Program-made: the position numbers and the translations under genes
In this document: in pieces, positions 55,674 to 64,000 of the stretch
Position numbering within the stretch: position 1 is the first letter of the stretch
Layout: every line of letters starts with the position of its first letter
Notes under the pieces: model-generated
Told to the model about the DNA's origin: nothing
The model's input: only the letters and a program-made list of their open reading frames with translations
Databases searched by the model: none
DNA from: Sphingomonadaceae bacterium
Lineage (GTDB): Bacteria > Pseudomonadota > Alphaproteobacteria > Sphingomonadales > Sphingomonadaceae
NCBI GenBank assembly: GCA_020850455.1
Contig: JADZEQ010000005.1
Span: 470,873-534,872 of the forward strand
Direction: 5' to 3'
DNA length: 64,000 nucleotides

Positions 55674-55748
55674 TGGCTCCCCGAGTAGGATTCGAACCTA
55701 CGGCCATTCGATTAACAGTCGAATGCTCTACCGCTGAGCTATCGGGGA
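55674..55748 (-). tRNA. tRNA-Asn (GTT)
   Basis: The minus strand reads TCCCCGATAGCTCAGCGGTAG at the 5' end. It has the anticodon loop CTGTTAA (anticodon GTT), the T arm GTTCGAATC and an acceptor 3' strand CTCGGGGA; CCA is encoded. The acceptor stem TCCCCGA/TCGGGGA pairs fully. Length is 75 bases including CCA. Confidence 0.97.
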
Positions 55749-55827
55749 TCGCCATGTCGCGGCCATTGGCCGCTGCGGAGCGCCCCTTTGCAACGATGGG
55801 GCGGATATTGCAAGGGGGAAGCGCGCG

Positions 55828-56604
55828 CTAACTTGCAAATTGTTCGGCGGCGATACGTTCGTCGAGCGCATGTTCAGGGTCGAACAACAAGGTCAGCGGG
55901 CGGTTACGGTCAAGGCTGATCGATACCGAACGAATATCGCGCACTTCGCGCTGGTCGGCCACCGCGCTGACCGGGCGCTTGCCCGATTCGCGCACATTAA
56001 GCGTGATGGCGGTACGGTCGGGCACAATTGCCCCACGCCAACGGCGCGGACGAAAGGGGCTGATCGGCGTGATCGCCAGCATCGCTGAATCGAGCGGCAA
56101 TATCGGGCCATTCGCCGACAAATTATAGGCGGTGGAGCCAGCAGGGGTCGCCACAATCACCCCGTCACACACCAGTTCGTGCAGCATCGAACGGCCGTTA
56201 AATTCAATTTCTATCTTTGCGGTCTGGCGCGTTTCACGCAGCAGCGACAATTCGTTGATGGCGGGGAGGACGTGGCGTTGACCACCGGCCGTCACTATCT
56301 GCGTGGTCAGCGGGTTGACGGTAAAAGTGCGCGCGCGCGCCACGCGTTCGAACAGCGCATCGAGCCGGAATTCGTTGAGCAGAAAGCCCACCGTCCCCCG
56401 GTTCATCCCGAAAACCGGCAATATGCGGTTGGCGTCGAGCATATTGTGCAAGACTTGGAGCATATAGCCATCGCCGCCGATGGCGATAATCAGGTCCGCC
56501 GCTTCCGGCTCCACCCAGTCATAACGCTCCCGCAGCGCATCGGCTGCCGACCGGGCAAGCGCGGTGCCCGAATCCAGCAAGGCAAAGCGTTGATATTCGG
56601 CCAT
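55828..56604 (-). CDS. nadK: NAD kinase
   Basis: NadK phosphorylates NAD to NADP. The 258-residue protein has the GGDGYML motif (IIAIGGDGYMLQVLH) with its essential Asp, then GMNRGTVGFLLNEF. The TPAGSTAYNLSANGPILPL segment binds NAD. Family length is normal. Its start overlaps the moaA stop by one base, so the two genes are probably cotranscribed. Confidence 0.94.
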   Translation of the reverse strand: MAEYQRFALLDSGTALARSAADALRERYDWVEPEAADLIIAIGGDGYMLQVLHNMLDANRILPVFGMNRGTVGFLLNEFRLDALFERVARARTFTVNPLTTQIVTAGGQRHVLPAINELSLLRETRQTAKIEIEFNGRSMLHELVCDGVIVATPAGSTAYNLSANGPILPLDSAMLAITPISPFRPRRWRGAIVPDRTAITLNVRESGKRPVSAVADQREVRDIRSVSISLDRNRPLTLLFDPEHALDERIAAEQFAS

Positions 56605-57656
56605 CAGCCGCCGGTCGCGCTCATATGGCGGCTGGGGCCATGTTCGCCCGTTTCACCGATACGGAAAATATGGCGTTCAGCCTTGGTCGCCATCAATCGG
56701 TCGAGCAGCGGTGACAGGCCTTCAACCCCGCCATCGCGCCATGCGGCGGCAAGGTCAATCGCCGCATCATGGCCAAGGCAGCCATGCACTTTGCCATCGG
56801 CACCCATGCGGATGCGGTTGCAGCCATCGCAGAAATTATGGCTGATCGGCGCAATAAGGCCGATACGAATATTGCGGCCCTTTATGCGCATCCAGCGCGC
56901 CGGACCGGGGGTTTTATGGCCGATCGGCTCGACAATGGCGTCGCGGGTGATGGGGGCCAGAAATTCGTCCATCGCCACATGGCTGCGCGGGCGATAACTG
57001 CCGGTATCGCCCATGGGCATCGATTCGATGAGGCCAAGGTCAAAGCCCCCATCCTCACAAAAATCGAGCATGTCGGGCAGCATATGGTCGTTAAACCCGG
57101 CCATCGCCACCATGTTGATGCGGATCGAAAGCCCGGCATCACGCGCCGCCGCTATGCCGCGCAGCACCGCATCCATGCTGCCACCGCGCGTGATATAGGC
57201 AAAATCAATCGGGTCGAGCGTGTCGAGGCTGATGTTGACGCGGCGCACCCCGGCATCGGCCAAGCTTTGCGCATGTTGGTCGAGCAAGGTCGCATTGGTG
57301 GTGAGGTTGAGCGCGCGCAGCCCATAGCCCAATCGTTCGCCAATTCGGCGCGCCACATCGTCAATATCCTTGCGGGTCAGCGGTTCGCCGCCGGTCAGGC
57401 GGATTGTGTCGATGCCCCTGTCGATGAAATGATGCGCGATACCGACCAGTTCATCGGTGCTGAGTAGGTTGCGGCGCGGCATGAATGTCATGTCTTCGGC
57501 CATGCAATAACGGCAGCGCAGGTCGCAGCGGTCGGTCACCGAAATGCGCAAATAGCTGATGGTGCGGCCGAAGGCATCGCGCATCCGTGCACGGGATAAA
57601 GCGTCTGGGGCGTCTGGCGCGACCGGGACGTCTCGCAAGGTGGGGGAGGGGGACAT
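56604..57656 (-). CDS. moaA: GTP 3',8-cyclase MoaA (molybdenum cofactor synthesis)
   Basis: MoaA is a radical-SAM enzyme for the first step of molybdopterin synthesis. The 350-residue protein has the N-terminal cluster motif CDLRCRYC, the SAM-binding TGGEPL, and the C-terminal cluster motif CDGCNRIRMGADGKVHGC. It ends in the conserved Gly-Gly (MSATGG) needed for activity. Other mo genes are not in the window. It is divergent from the EAL-domain gene. Confidence 0.95.
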   Translation of the reverse strand: MSPSPTLRDVPVAPDAPDALSRARMRDAFGRTISYLRISVTDRCDLRCRYCMAEDMTFMPRRNLLSTDELVGIAHHFIDRGIDTIRLTGGEPLTRKDIDDVARRIGERLGYGLRALNLTTNATLLDQHAQSLADAGVRRVNISLDTLDPIDFAYITRGGSMDAVLRGIAAARDAGLSIRINMVAMAGFNDHMLPDMLDFCEDGGFDLGLIESMPMGDTGSYRPRSHVAMDEFLAPITRDAIVEPIGHKTPGPARWMRIKGRNIRIGLIAPISHNFCDGCNRIRMGADGKVHGCLGHDAAIDLAAAWRDGGVEGLSPLLDRLMATKAERHIFRIGETGEHGPSRHMSATGG

Positions 57657-57753
57657 GTGCTGATCCAGCCAATATTATTCCGTGCTCGCCGGTTAAACCC
57701 CCAAAGTGCGTAAGGCAAGCAATGGGCAAGGAAATTGCGCTATAGGGCATAAT

Positions 57754-59652
57754 ATGCCGCAATCCGACCTGCCTGCACGCCGCGCCCTGTTGCTGTCCTT
57801 TGCCCACCGCGATGCGCTGGCCGGACAATTGGGGGCGCTTGGCTATCGCGTATTGGCGGGCCGGCAGAGCGATAATTTGCGCCGCCGACTTGCCGACAGC
57901 GCGGTCCCGCTGCTCATCGTTGATGCGCGCGGCGCGGCGACAGATGCGCTGGCGGCGGTGCGCGCCTTGGGCGATGCATGGGACAGCATGCAGACCGGCG
58001 TTTTGCTGCTTTATGATCGGGCGGACGGTGACATATTGCCGCAATTTGCAGCGCTGGGCATCACCGCCATGCTGCCGCAGCCATGGAGCGATGGCGAATT
58101 GCTCTTGGCGCTCGGCCTTGCTGCACGCGGTGAGGGCAAGGCGCCCGCCAACGCGCGACTATTCTGGTGGCGGCTGAAGGGCCGCAATTTGCTGCGCGAA
58201 GAATCGGGGACGGGGATTGGCGACGGCGCGATGGCCGCTTTGTTCGCGGACCCGCGCTATGGCGATATCCGGGGCTTTGCCCGCGCGATGCACGTGGCGG
58301 ATCGTCGTCGCGCATTTGCCGCGTGGCGGTTGCTGCGTTCGGGCCAGCAATATGCCGCCTTTGTACAAATGCATCCACCCGAACCGATCACCGGCCAGTT
58401 GGTGCACCATATAATTGCGGATGCAGGGCGAATTGCGGGGCAGGTCGAATGGTTGCCCGCCGGGCCGCACCGCCGCGAATTGGGACCGCGAATTACCCGG
58501 ATGAGCGACCCGGTGTTGCGCCGCGCGGTGGCACGCGCGGGTGAGGGCGCTTTGCTGATGCTGTTGGAAGTAACGTCGGCGCAGCCATTGCCCCGGCGCA
58601 GCGACAGCGAAATTGCCGTTACCATTTTTGAAAGGGCGGTGACCGAACGGCTGCGCGGTGATGCGGTGGCCAACCATTGGCGCATTGGCCCACAGCGCTG
58701 GCTATTCAGCCTGGGCAAGGCGGCGACTGTCACGCAATCGGCGCAGCAAATGACGGTTGCGCTCTGTATTGCAGACGCCCACCGGGCGCATCTGGCGCGC
58801 CATATGGGCGGCGATGCGCTGCGCATTGCTTTTACCCGCACCCGCGAGGGGGAGGGGCCAAATCCCTTATTGGTGCGGTTGCAGCGGCAGTGCCGACCCT
58901 TGGCAACTTGGCTCGATGGCATCGACATGGATGCCGCGATTGGCCAGATCAGCATCGTCTTTCAGCCGCAATTTGCGCTCGATAGCCATGAGTTGGTGGG
59001 GGCGGAGGCGTTGGCGCGTTGGCAGCACCCCAAATATGGTCGGCTCGGCCCCACTGCGCTGTTTGCCGCGGCACGGCTGGCGGGTGCGGAGGCCGCGCTC
59101 AACCGCGCAATCCGGCAAAAAATATTGGCACAAATGGCGCACTGGCCCGAATCTGCGGCGGCGCTGCGCATCGGCATCAACCTCGACGCGACGATTTTGG
59201 CGGATAACGGCCTTGCCGGACAATTGCTGGACGAAGCCGCAGCGGCGGGGGTCGCGATGTCGCGGCTCACCATCGAATTGCTCGAAAGCGCGATGCTGAC
59301 CCACCCCGATGCAGTCGCCAAAAATCTGGGCCTGTTACGGCAGGCCGGGGCAAAGGTTGCGCTCGATGATTTTGGCAGCGGCTATTCCGGGCTGGCGTGG
59401 CTCGACGCTTTGCCGGTCGATTACCTCAAAATGGATGCGGCGCGCACCGCCAGCGTGGCGACATCGGGGGGCGTGGTAGTGCGTGACCTGTTGGGGCTTG
59501 CGGCACGCCACGGCCTACCGATGCTCGCCGAAGGGGTCGAAAACCATGCAGAAGCGGCATTGTTACGCGATCTGGGTGTTGCCTGTGCGCAAGGCCATGG
59601 CCTGTCGCCGCCGCTCGAAGAAGCGGATTTTCTGGCATTATTGGCGCGCTAG
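57754..59652 (+). CDS. EAL-domain phosphodiesterase with degenerate N-terminal domains
   Basis: This 632-residue protein is predicted to hydrolyse cyclic di-GMP. The EAL domain (about 395-632) has the catalytic set: GAEALARWQHP, GINLDATIL, IELLESAM, ALDDFGSGYSGL, YLKMDAA, LAEGVEN and AQGHGLS. The N-terminal 110 residues resemble a receiver domain, but the usual acidic cluster and Lys are not evident. The middle region is a GGDEF-like fold without the GGDEF signature. I chose ATG 57754 (MPQSDLPARRALL). The 3' end overlaps mfd by 15 bases in convergent orientation. Confidence 0.85.
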   Translation: MPQSDLPARRALLLSFAHRDALAGQLGALGYRVLAGRQSDNLRRRLADSAVPLLIVDARGAATDALAAVRALGDAWDSMQTGVLLLYDRADGDILPQFAALGITAMLPQPWSDGELLLALGLAARGEGKAPANARLFWWRLKGRNLLREESGTGIGDGAMAALFADPRYGDIRGFARAMHVADRRRAFAAWRLLRSGQQYAAFVQMHPPEPITGQLVHHIIADAGRIAGQVEWLPAGPHRRELGPRITRMSDPVLRRAVARAGEGALLMLLEVTSAQPLPRRSDSEIAVTIFERAVTERLRGDAVANHWRIGPQRWLFSLGKAATVTQSAQQMTVALCIADAHRAHLARHMGGDALRIAFTRTREGEGPNPLLVRLQRQCRPLATWLDGIDMDAAIGQISIVFQPQFALDSHELVGAEALARWQHPKYGRLGPTALFAAARLAGAEAALNRAIRQKILAQMAHWPESAAALRIGINLDATILADNGLAGQLLDEAAAAGVAMSRLTIELLESAMLTHPDAVAKNLGLLRQAGAKVALDDFGSGYSGLAWLDALPVDYLKMDAARTASVATSGGVVVRDLLGLAARHGLPMLAEGVENHAEAALLRDLGVACAQGHGLSPPLEEADFLALLAR

Positions 59653-62600
59653 TTTCGCCAAACCTTTGGATAGTTGCAATGCACCGTTGAGCCGGGCGGC
59701 GGCACTCGGCCATGCGCGCGCAATGCTGAGCCGCCCGTCGGGGCGCAATTTGGCGGTGCCCGATAATCGTTCGGCATAGGCGATCAGCCCGGCAACATTG
59801 GGCGGCGCGTCGCCAGCAAAGGCCACCAGCGCGCCCTTGGCCGAAATGTCGAGCCGTGAAATGCCCGCCTGCATCGCGTGCAGCTTTATCTCCATCAGGC
59901 TGAGCAGATTGGCAGTGGGTATCGGCAAGGGACCGAAACGGTCAATCATCTCGGCGGCAAAGTCATCAATTTCAGCGCGCGATTCCAAATCGTTGAGCCG
60001 GCGATACAGCGCCATGCGCAACGACAGGTCGGGGACATAATCATCGGGGAGCAGGATTGGCGCATCCAGCGTGATCAGCGGCGACACGCGTTCCTTGGGC
60101 GCGGCCAGCCCCGCACCTTCGGCGCGGGCGAGCAAAATCGCATCCTCCAGCATCGATTGATATAGTTCAAAACCGACTTCGCGAATGTGGCCCGATTGTT
60201 CATCGCCAACCAGATTGCCCGCACCGCGCATGTCGAGGTCATGGCTCGCCAATTGAAACCCAGCGCCGAGCGAATCGAGATCCAACAGCAATTTCAGCCG
60301 CTTTTCGGCAGTTTCGGTAATGTTACGGTCGGCTGGCGTGGTGAAATAGGCATAGGCGCGGGTTTTTGAACGGCCCACGCGTCCGCGCAATTGGTACAGT
60401 TGCGACAGTCCAAACCGGTCGGCCCGATGGATAATCAGCGTGTTCGCGTTGGGAATGTCCAGCCCGCTTTCAACGATGGTGGTGGACAGGAGGACATCGT
60501 ACCGCCCCTCGTAAAAGGCGCTCATCCTATCCTCTACCTCGCTCGGCGCCATCTGCCCGTGCGCGACGACATACCGTACCTCGCCCACCGATTTGCGTAG
60601 GAAATCCTCTATATCCGGGATGTCGGATATGCGTGGCACGACAATGAAGCTCTGCCCGCCGCGATGATGTTCGCGCAGCAATGCTTCGCGCATCACCACC
60701 GCATCCCACGCCGAAACATAGGTGCGCACCGCCAGTCGATCGACCGGCGGGGTCTTTATGACGCTGAGGTCGCGTAGCCCCGACATCGCCATCTGGAGCG
60801 TGCGGGGGATGGGGGTTGCCGTCAGCGTCAGCACGTGTGCGTCCGACCGCAACGCCTTCAGACGTTCCTTGTGCACCACCCCGAAATGCTGTTCTTCATC
60901 GACAATAATCAGCCCTAACCGCTTGAATGTGATAGCTTTGGCGAGAACGGCGTGCGTCCCGATGACAATGTCGATTTGCCCGGCGGAGAGGGCTTCGCGC
61001 ACCGATTTGGCTTCACCGGCGGGCACCAGACGCGACAGGCGACCAATGTTGATCGGAAAGCCACGAAACCGCTCCACAAAATTGGCATGGTGCTGGCGCG
61101 CGAGCAAGGTTGTCGGGGCGACGATGGCGACCTGGAGGCCGGCCATCGCCGCTACAAAGGCGGCGCGCAACGCAACCTCTGTCTTGCCAAAGCCGACATC
61201 GCCGCACACCAGCCTGTCCATTGGCTTGCCCGCCGCCAGATCGGCTAGAACATCGGCGATTGCGGCTTCCTGATCCTCCGTCTCCGTATAGGGGAAGCGG
61301 TTGAGAAACTCAGGAAAACTTGCATCCGCATCGGCGCGCGGGGCGACCGCGAGCGCGCGTTGCGCCGCGGTTGCCAGCAAGACGCCCGCAATCTCCCGGA
61401 TGCGTTCCTTCATCTTGGCGCGGCGACGCTGCCATGCATCCCCGCCCAAACGGTCTAGCGCGACCGCTTCACCATCGCCGCCGTAACGGGTCAAAACGTC
61501 GAGATTTTCGACCGGCACGAATAATTTGTCACCGCCCGCATAGGTCAGCCAGACGCAATCATGCGGCGATTGCCCTACCGGAATGGATATCAACCCCTCA
61601 TAGCGCCCAATGCCATGGTCGCGGTGGACGATGAGGTCGCCGGTCGAGAGGCTGGCCATTTCAGCCAGAAAAGCATCGGCGCTCTTGCGTTTTTTGGCGC
61701 GGCGCACCAACCGGTCGCCCAGCATATCCTGTTCGGTGAGGATGCTGATGTCGCCCAGCGTAAAACCATGGTCGAGCGGCAGGCAGAGCGCGGCGCTGTT
61801 GTTCGCGTCGGATGTGCTGCAGGCGTCGGCCCAATCATCGGCGGGCACCAGCCCGCGCGCGCCATGTTCTTCGAGCAGCTGCAGCAATCGTGCACGCGAC
61901 CCCGATGAATAGCAGGCGAGGGTGATTTTGCGCCCTGCGCGGCGTTCGGCGGCAATATGTGCGGCAATTTCGGCGTAAATCGGCCCGTTTTGCGCGCGGA
62001 CATCGGCAAAATCGCGCGCCGCATGGCTGTCCAGATCGATGCTATTGGGTGCGGGCGGTTCGGCAAAGCTGGTAACGCTGTGTACGGGTGTTGCACCAGC
62101 CAATGCCCGCCATTCGTCGTCAAGAATATAAAGCGCCTCGGGCACCAAGGGACGGTAGGCGCCGGGGGTGCGTCCTTCCGCCTCCAACCGATTGGCGTGA
62201 TAATCGGCGATCGCTTCCCAACGGTGGGTGCGCGCGCTGGCCGCGCCATCTTCCTCCACCCACAGGCAATCATCGCCCAGATGGTCGAACAGCGGCACCA
62301 GCCGTTCCTCCATCAGGGGTAACCAATGTTCCATCCCGGCGCTGCGCCGCGCGTCGCTGATCGCCTGATAGAGCGTGTCGCTCGTCGCGCTGACGCCGAA
62401 AAGTTCGCGATATTGGGTGCGGAAACGGCGGATATTTTCTTCGCTAAGCTGCACCTCGCTCGCCGGACGGAGCGAAAATCCGTCAGCCTTGGCGCTGCTG
62501 CGTTGATCGGCGGGGTCAAAACGGCGGATATCCTCCACCTCATCGCCAAAGAAATCGAGCCGATAGCCCAGCGCCTCGCCCGCCGGGAAAAAATCGACAA

Positions 62601-63111
62601 TCCCGCCGCGCACCGCAAATTCGCCATGGTCGGCGACATTATCGACCCGCACATATCCCAGATCGGATAGTCGGCTGACGAGCGTGTCGCGCGCAATCCG
62701 GCTGCCAATATTTATGTCGAGGCTTAACGCGCGGATGCGAAAGGGGGTGAGCGTACGCTGTAAAACCGCATTGGCGCTGGTGAGGAGGATTTGGGGGCCA
62801 TGGCGGGTGCCCTGCAATCGTGCCAGCGTGGCGAGACGCGCCGACGCGGCGGCAAGGCTGGGCCCCGAACGGTCATAGGGCAGGCAATCCCACGCCGGAA
62901 AGGTCAAAACTTCTATATCCGGGGCGAAAAATTGTGCCGCATCCACCATCGCCTGCATGGCGGCCGCATCGCTCGTCACCCAAGCGAGGCGTTTGCCGCG
63001 CGCATGTGCCAGCCGCGCCAATTCGCCCGCCAGCATCGGGGCATAGCCCGGCGCAACGCGGGTGAGGCGCAGCGCCCCCGCTGCGTCAAAAAGGCGCGTG
63101 ACGGGGGTCAT
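59638..63111 (-). CDS. mfd: Transcription-repair coupling factor Mfd
   Basis: Mfd is a DNA translocase that removes stalled RNA polymerase and recruits UvrA. The 1157-residue protein has the UvrB-like N-terminal module, then the RNA-polymerase-interaction domain (GDLIVHRDHGIGRYEGL). The RecG-like motor carries VCGDVGFGKTEVALRAAF (Walker A), IIVDEEQHFG (Walker B) and LTATPIPRTLQMA. The motor also has QLRGRVGRSKTRAYAYF. The C-terminal TRCF domain follows. ATG 63111 overlaps the sdhE stop, which decides the start. Confidence 0.95.
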   Translation of the reverse strand: MTPVTRLFDAAGALRLTRVAPGYAPMLAGELARLAHARGKRLAWVTSDAAAMQAMVDAAQFFAPDIEVLTFPAWDCLPYDRSGPSLAAASARLATLARLQGTRHGPQILLTSANAVLQRTLTPFRIRALSLDINIGSRIARDTLVSRLSDLGYVRVDNVADHGEFAVRGGIVDFFPAGEALGYRLDFFGDEVEDIRRFDPADQRSSAKADGFSLRPASEVQLSEENIRRFRTQYRELFGVSATSDTLYQAISDARRSAGMEHWLPLMEERLVPLFDHLGDDCLWVEEDGAASARTHRWEAIADYHANRLEAEGRTPGAYRPLVPEALYILDDEWRALAGATPVHSVTSFAEPPAPNSIDLDSHAARDFADVRAQNGPIYAEIAAHIAAERRAGRKITLACYSSGSRARLLQLLEEHGARGLVPADDWADACSTSDANNSAALCLPLDHGFTLGDISILTEQDMLGDRLVRRAKKRKSADAFLAEMASLSTGDLIVHRDHGIGRYEGLISIPVGQSPHDCVWLTYAGGDKLFVPVENLDVLTRYGGDGEAVALDRLGGDAWQRRRAKMKERIREIAGVLLATAAQRALAVAPRADADASFPEFLNRFPYTETEDQEAAIADVLADLAAGKPMDRLVCGDVGFGKTEVALRAAFVAAMAGLQVAIVAPTTLLARQHHANFVERFRGFPINIGRLSRLVPAGEAKSVREALSAGQIDIVIGTHAVLAKAITFKRLGLIIVDEEQHFGVVHKERLKALRSDAHVLTLTATPIPRTLQMAMSGLRDLSVIKTPPVDRLAVRTYVSAWDAVVMREALLREHHRGGQSFIVVPRISDIPDIEDFLRKSVGEVRYVVAHGQMAPSEVEDRMSAFYEGRYDVLLSTTIVESGLDIPNANTLIIHRADRFGLSQLYQLRGRVGRSKTRAYAYFTTPADRNITETAEKRLKLLLDLDSLGAGFQLASHDLDMRGAGNLVGDEQSGHIREVGFELYQSMLEDAILLARAEGAGLAAPKERVSPLITLDAPILLPDDYVPDLSLRMALYRRLNDLESRAEIDDFAAEMIDRFGPLPIPTANLLSLMEIKLHAMQAGISRLDISAKGALVAFAGDAPPNVAGLIAYAERLSGTAKLRPDGRLSIARAWPSAAARLNGALQLSKGLAKLARQ

Positions 63112-63371
63112 GCGATGCGAATATAATCCAGCCGCCGAAGCGCGTCGAACATCGGCCCGTGCAGTCGTTCCGGCGCTGCTGCCACCCCCATCGCCCAAGC
63201 CAATATATCGACATCCTGTTCGTCGATCAGCGCTTCAAACCAGGCAATTTCTTGCGCCGTCCAACTGGCATGGTGCGCATCAAAAAAACCGCCGACCAGA
63301 TAGTCCGCCTCGCGCGTGCCGCGATGCCATGCGCGGTAACGAAGCGCACGAAGATGGGCAGGGTCGGGCAT
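63108..63371 (-). CDS. sdhE: Succinate dehydrogenase assembly factor SdhE
   Basis: SdhE helps attach FAD covalently to the succinate dehydrogenase flavoprotein. The 87-residue protein matches the family, with RALRYRAWHRGTREADYLVGGFF (the RGxxE-like flavinylation loop, here RGTREAD) and WFEALIDEQDVDILAW. It overlaps mfd by 4 bases. The sdhE-mfd pairing is common in sphingomonads as far as I recall, but I cannot verify that here. Confidence 0.88.
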   Translation of the reverse strand: MPDPAHLRALRYRAWHRGTREADYLVGGFFDAHHASWTAQEIAWFEALIDEQDVDILAWAMGVAAAPERLHGPMFDALRRLDYIRIA

Positions 63372-63437
63372 GGATTTTCTCTCAATTCGCGGGGCTGGCG
63401 CAGTGGCCGCGCAATGCCTATGCTGCGCGCCATAATC

Positions 63438-64000
63438 ATGCGGCCCGCCATACTCAATCCTCTCTTTGCCGAAATGGCGGCCAGAAAGGGCGTCGGCCCG
63501 GGGATTGCCCGCTTGCTTGAACGGCTGGACATCCGCCGGGTGCGCGACCTTTTATTCCACCTGCCGAGCGGCTTTGTCGAGCGGCGCGCAATTGCTGATC
63601 TGGACGCGGCGCGCATCGGCGAACAGGCGCTGGTGGAGCTTTGCGCCAGCGAATATCGCCCCGGTCGCTCCGCCCGCGCCCCGATGCGTATTTCGGCGTG
63701 CGACCGTGCGGGCAACCATGTCGCCATCGTCTATTTCGGGCGCGCCGCGCATATCGGCAAACGGGCCTTTCCCTTGGGCGAATGGCGGCTGGTGGCGGGG
63801 CGTATCGACCGATTTGGCGATGATTTGCAAATCGTGCATCCCGACCATGTGGGCGCGGTGACGGGGGAGGGCGCACCAGCGACAAAGGCGCATGAAAATA
63901 TCTATCCCCTGACTGAGGGGCTGACCAACCCGCGTATCGCCACGCTGATAGCCGATGGATTGCACAGCGCGCCCGACCTTCCCGAATGGGCGGATGCCAG
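63438..64000 (+). CDS. recG: ATP-dependent DNA helicase RecG (5' part, runs off the window)
   Basis: RecG remodels stalled replication forks and branched DNA. The visible 187 residues start MRPAILNPLFAEMAARKGVGPGIARLLERL and contain RVRDLLFHLPSGFVERR, the OB-fold wedge-domain lead-in typical of RecG. YPLTEGLTNPRI follows later. Helicase motifs would lie beyond position 64000. An in-frame ATG at 63420 would add six residues. It is divergent from sdhE-mfd. Confidence 0.9.
   Translation, partial: MRPAILNPLFAEMAARKGVGPGIARLLERLDIRRVRDLLFHLPSGFVERRAIADLDAARIGEQALVELCASEYRPGRSARAPMRISACDRAGNHVAIVYFGRAAHIGKRAFPLGEWRLVAGRIDRFGDDLQIVHPDHVGAVTGEGAPATKAHENIYPLTEGLTNPRIATLIADGLHSAPDLPEWADA

Overview
The window is a gene-dense (about 60% G+C) chromosomal segment of an alphaproteobacterium, most likely order Sphingomonadales. 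That placement is inferred from the ChpT and DivL cell-cycle regulators, a CtrA-like binding motif, AddAB in place of RecBCD, the AmgK-MurU cell-wall recycling pair, and protein sequences that look sphingomonad. It has not been tested by a database search. I see no insertion sequence, prophage, integrase, CRISPR array or base-composition island, so it reads as core genome.

Layout. 1-2.7 kb (minus): rluD, rpoH and mtgA packed as one operon. 2.7-8.6 kb (plus): chpT followed by a chemotaxis operon cheA-cheW-cheY-cheB-cheR, with a CtrA-like box in front of cheA. 8.7-10.8 kb: an amidase, RNase P RNA with a near-consensus promoter, a J-domain protein, and sufE. 10.8-14.9 kb: an enlarged phage-shock-protein (psp) operon with four extra small PspB-like membrane proteins, read leftward from a textbook sigma-54 promoter. 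It is divergent from its activator gene pspF. A terminator-like hairpin lies between a 50-residue first reading frame and pspA. 15.0-15.8 kb: a structured candidate RNA and sodB. 15.8-20.2 kb (minus): a PuuD-like membrane protein, then dapF-mtaB-ftsY-yciB joined by 4-base overlaps. 20.2-21.9 kb: a GGDEF-EAL protein. 22.1-26.9 kb (plus): ffh-rpsP-rimM-trmD-rplS, terminator, asd. 26.9-30.0 kb (minus): a MarR-EmrA-EmrB efflux operon with a palindromic candidate operator. 30.1-32.9 kb: an alpha/beta hydrolase and an M2 (ACE-like) peptidase. 32.9-34.9 kb (minus): a peroxiredoxin and AMP nucleosidase. 35.1-36.5 kb: ahcY with a strong terminator. 36.6-47.9 kb (plus): divL-tsaE-amgK-murU-addB-addA-trxA. 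47.9-55.5 kb: argJ (minus), a TonB-C protein, secA, a TauE/SafE transporter and acs (minus). 55.7-57.7 kb (minus): tRNA-Asn, nadK and moaA. 57.8-64 kb: an EAL protein (plus), sdhE and mfd (minus), and the 5' part of recG, which runs off the window.

Several genes belong together functionally. ChpT and DivL feed the CckA-ChpT-CtrA phosphorelay, and a CtrA-like site precedes the chemotaxis operon. Ffh, FtsY, YciB, SecA and the Psp system all act at the inner membrane. MtgA, the amidase, AmgK and MurU act in cell-wall synthesis and recycling. AddAB, Mfd and RecG repair DNA. The least ordinary region is the expanded psp operon with its sigma-54 promoter, paired upstream repeats, leading microprotein and internal hairpin. 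Next come the structured RNA before sodB and the tyrosine-for-histidine kinase DivL.
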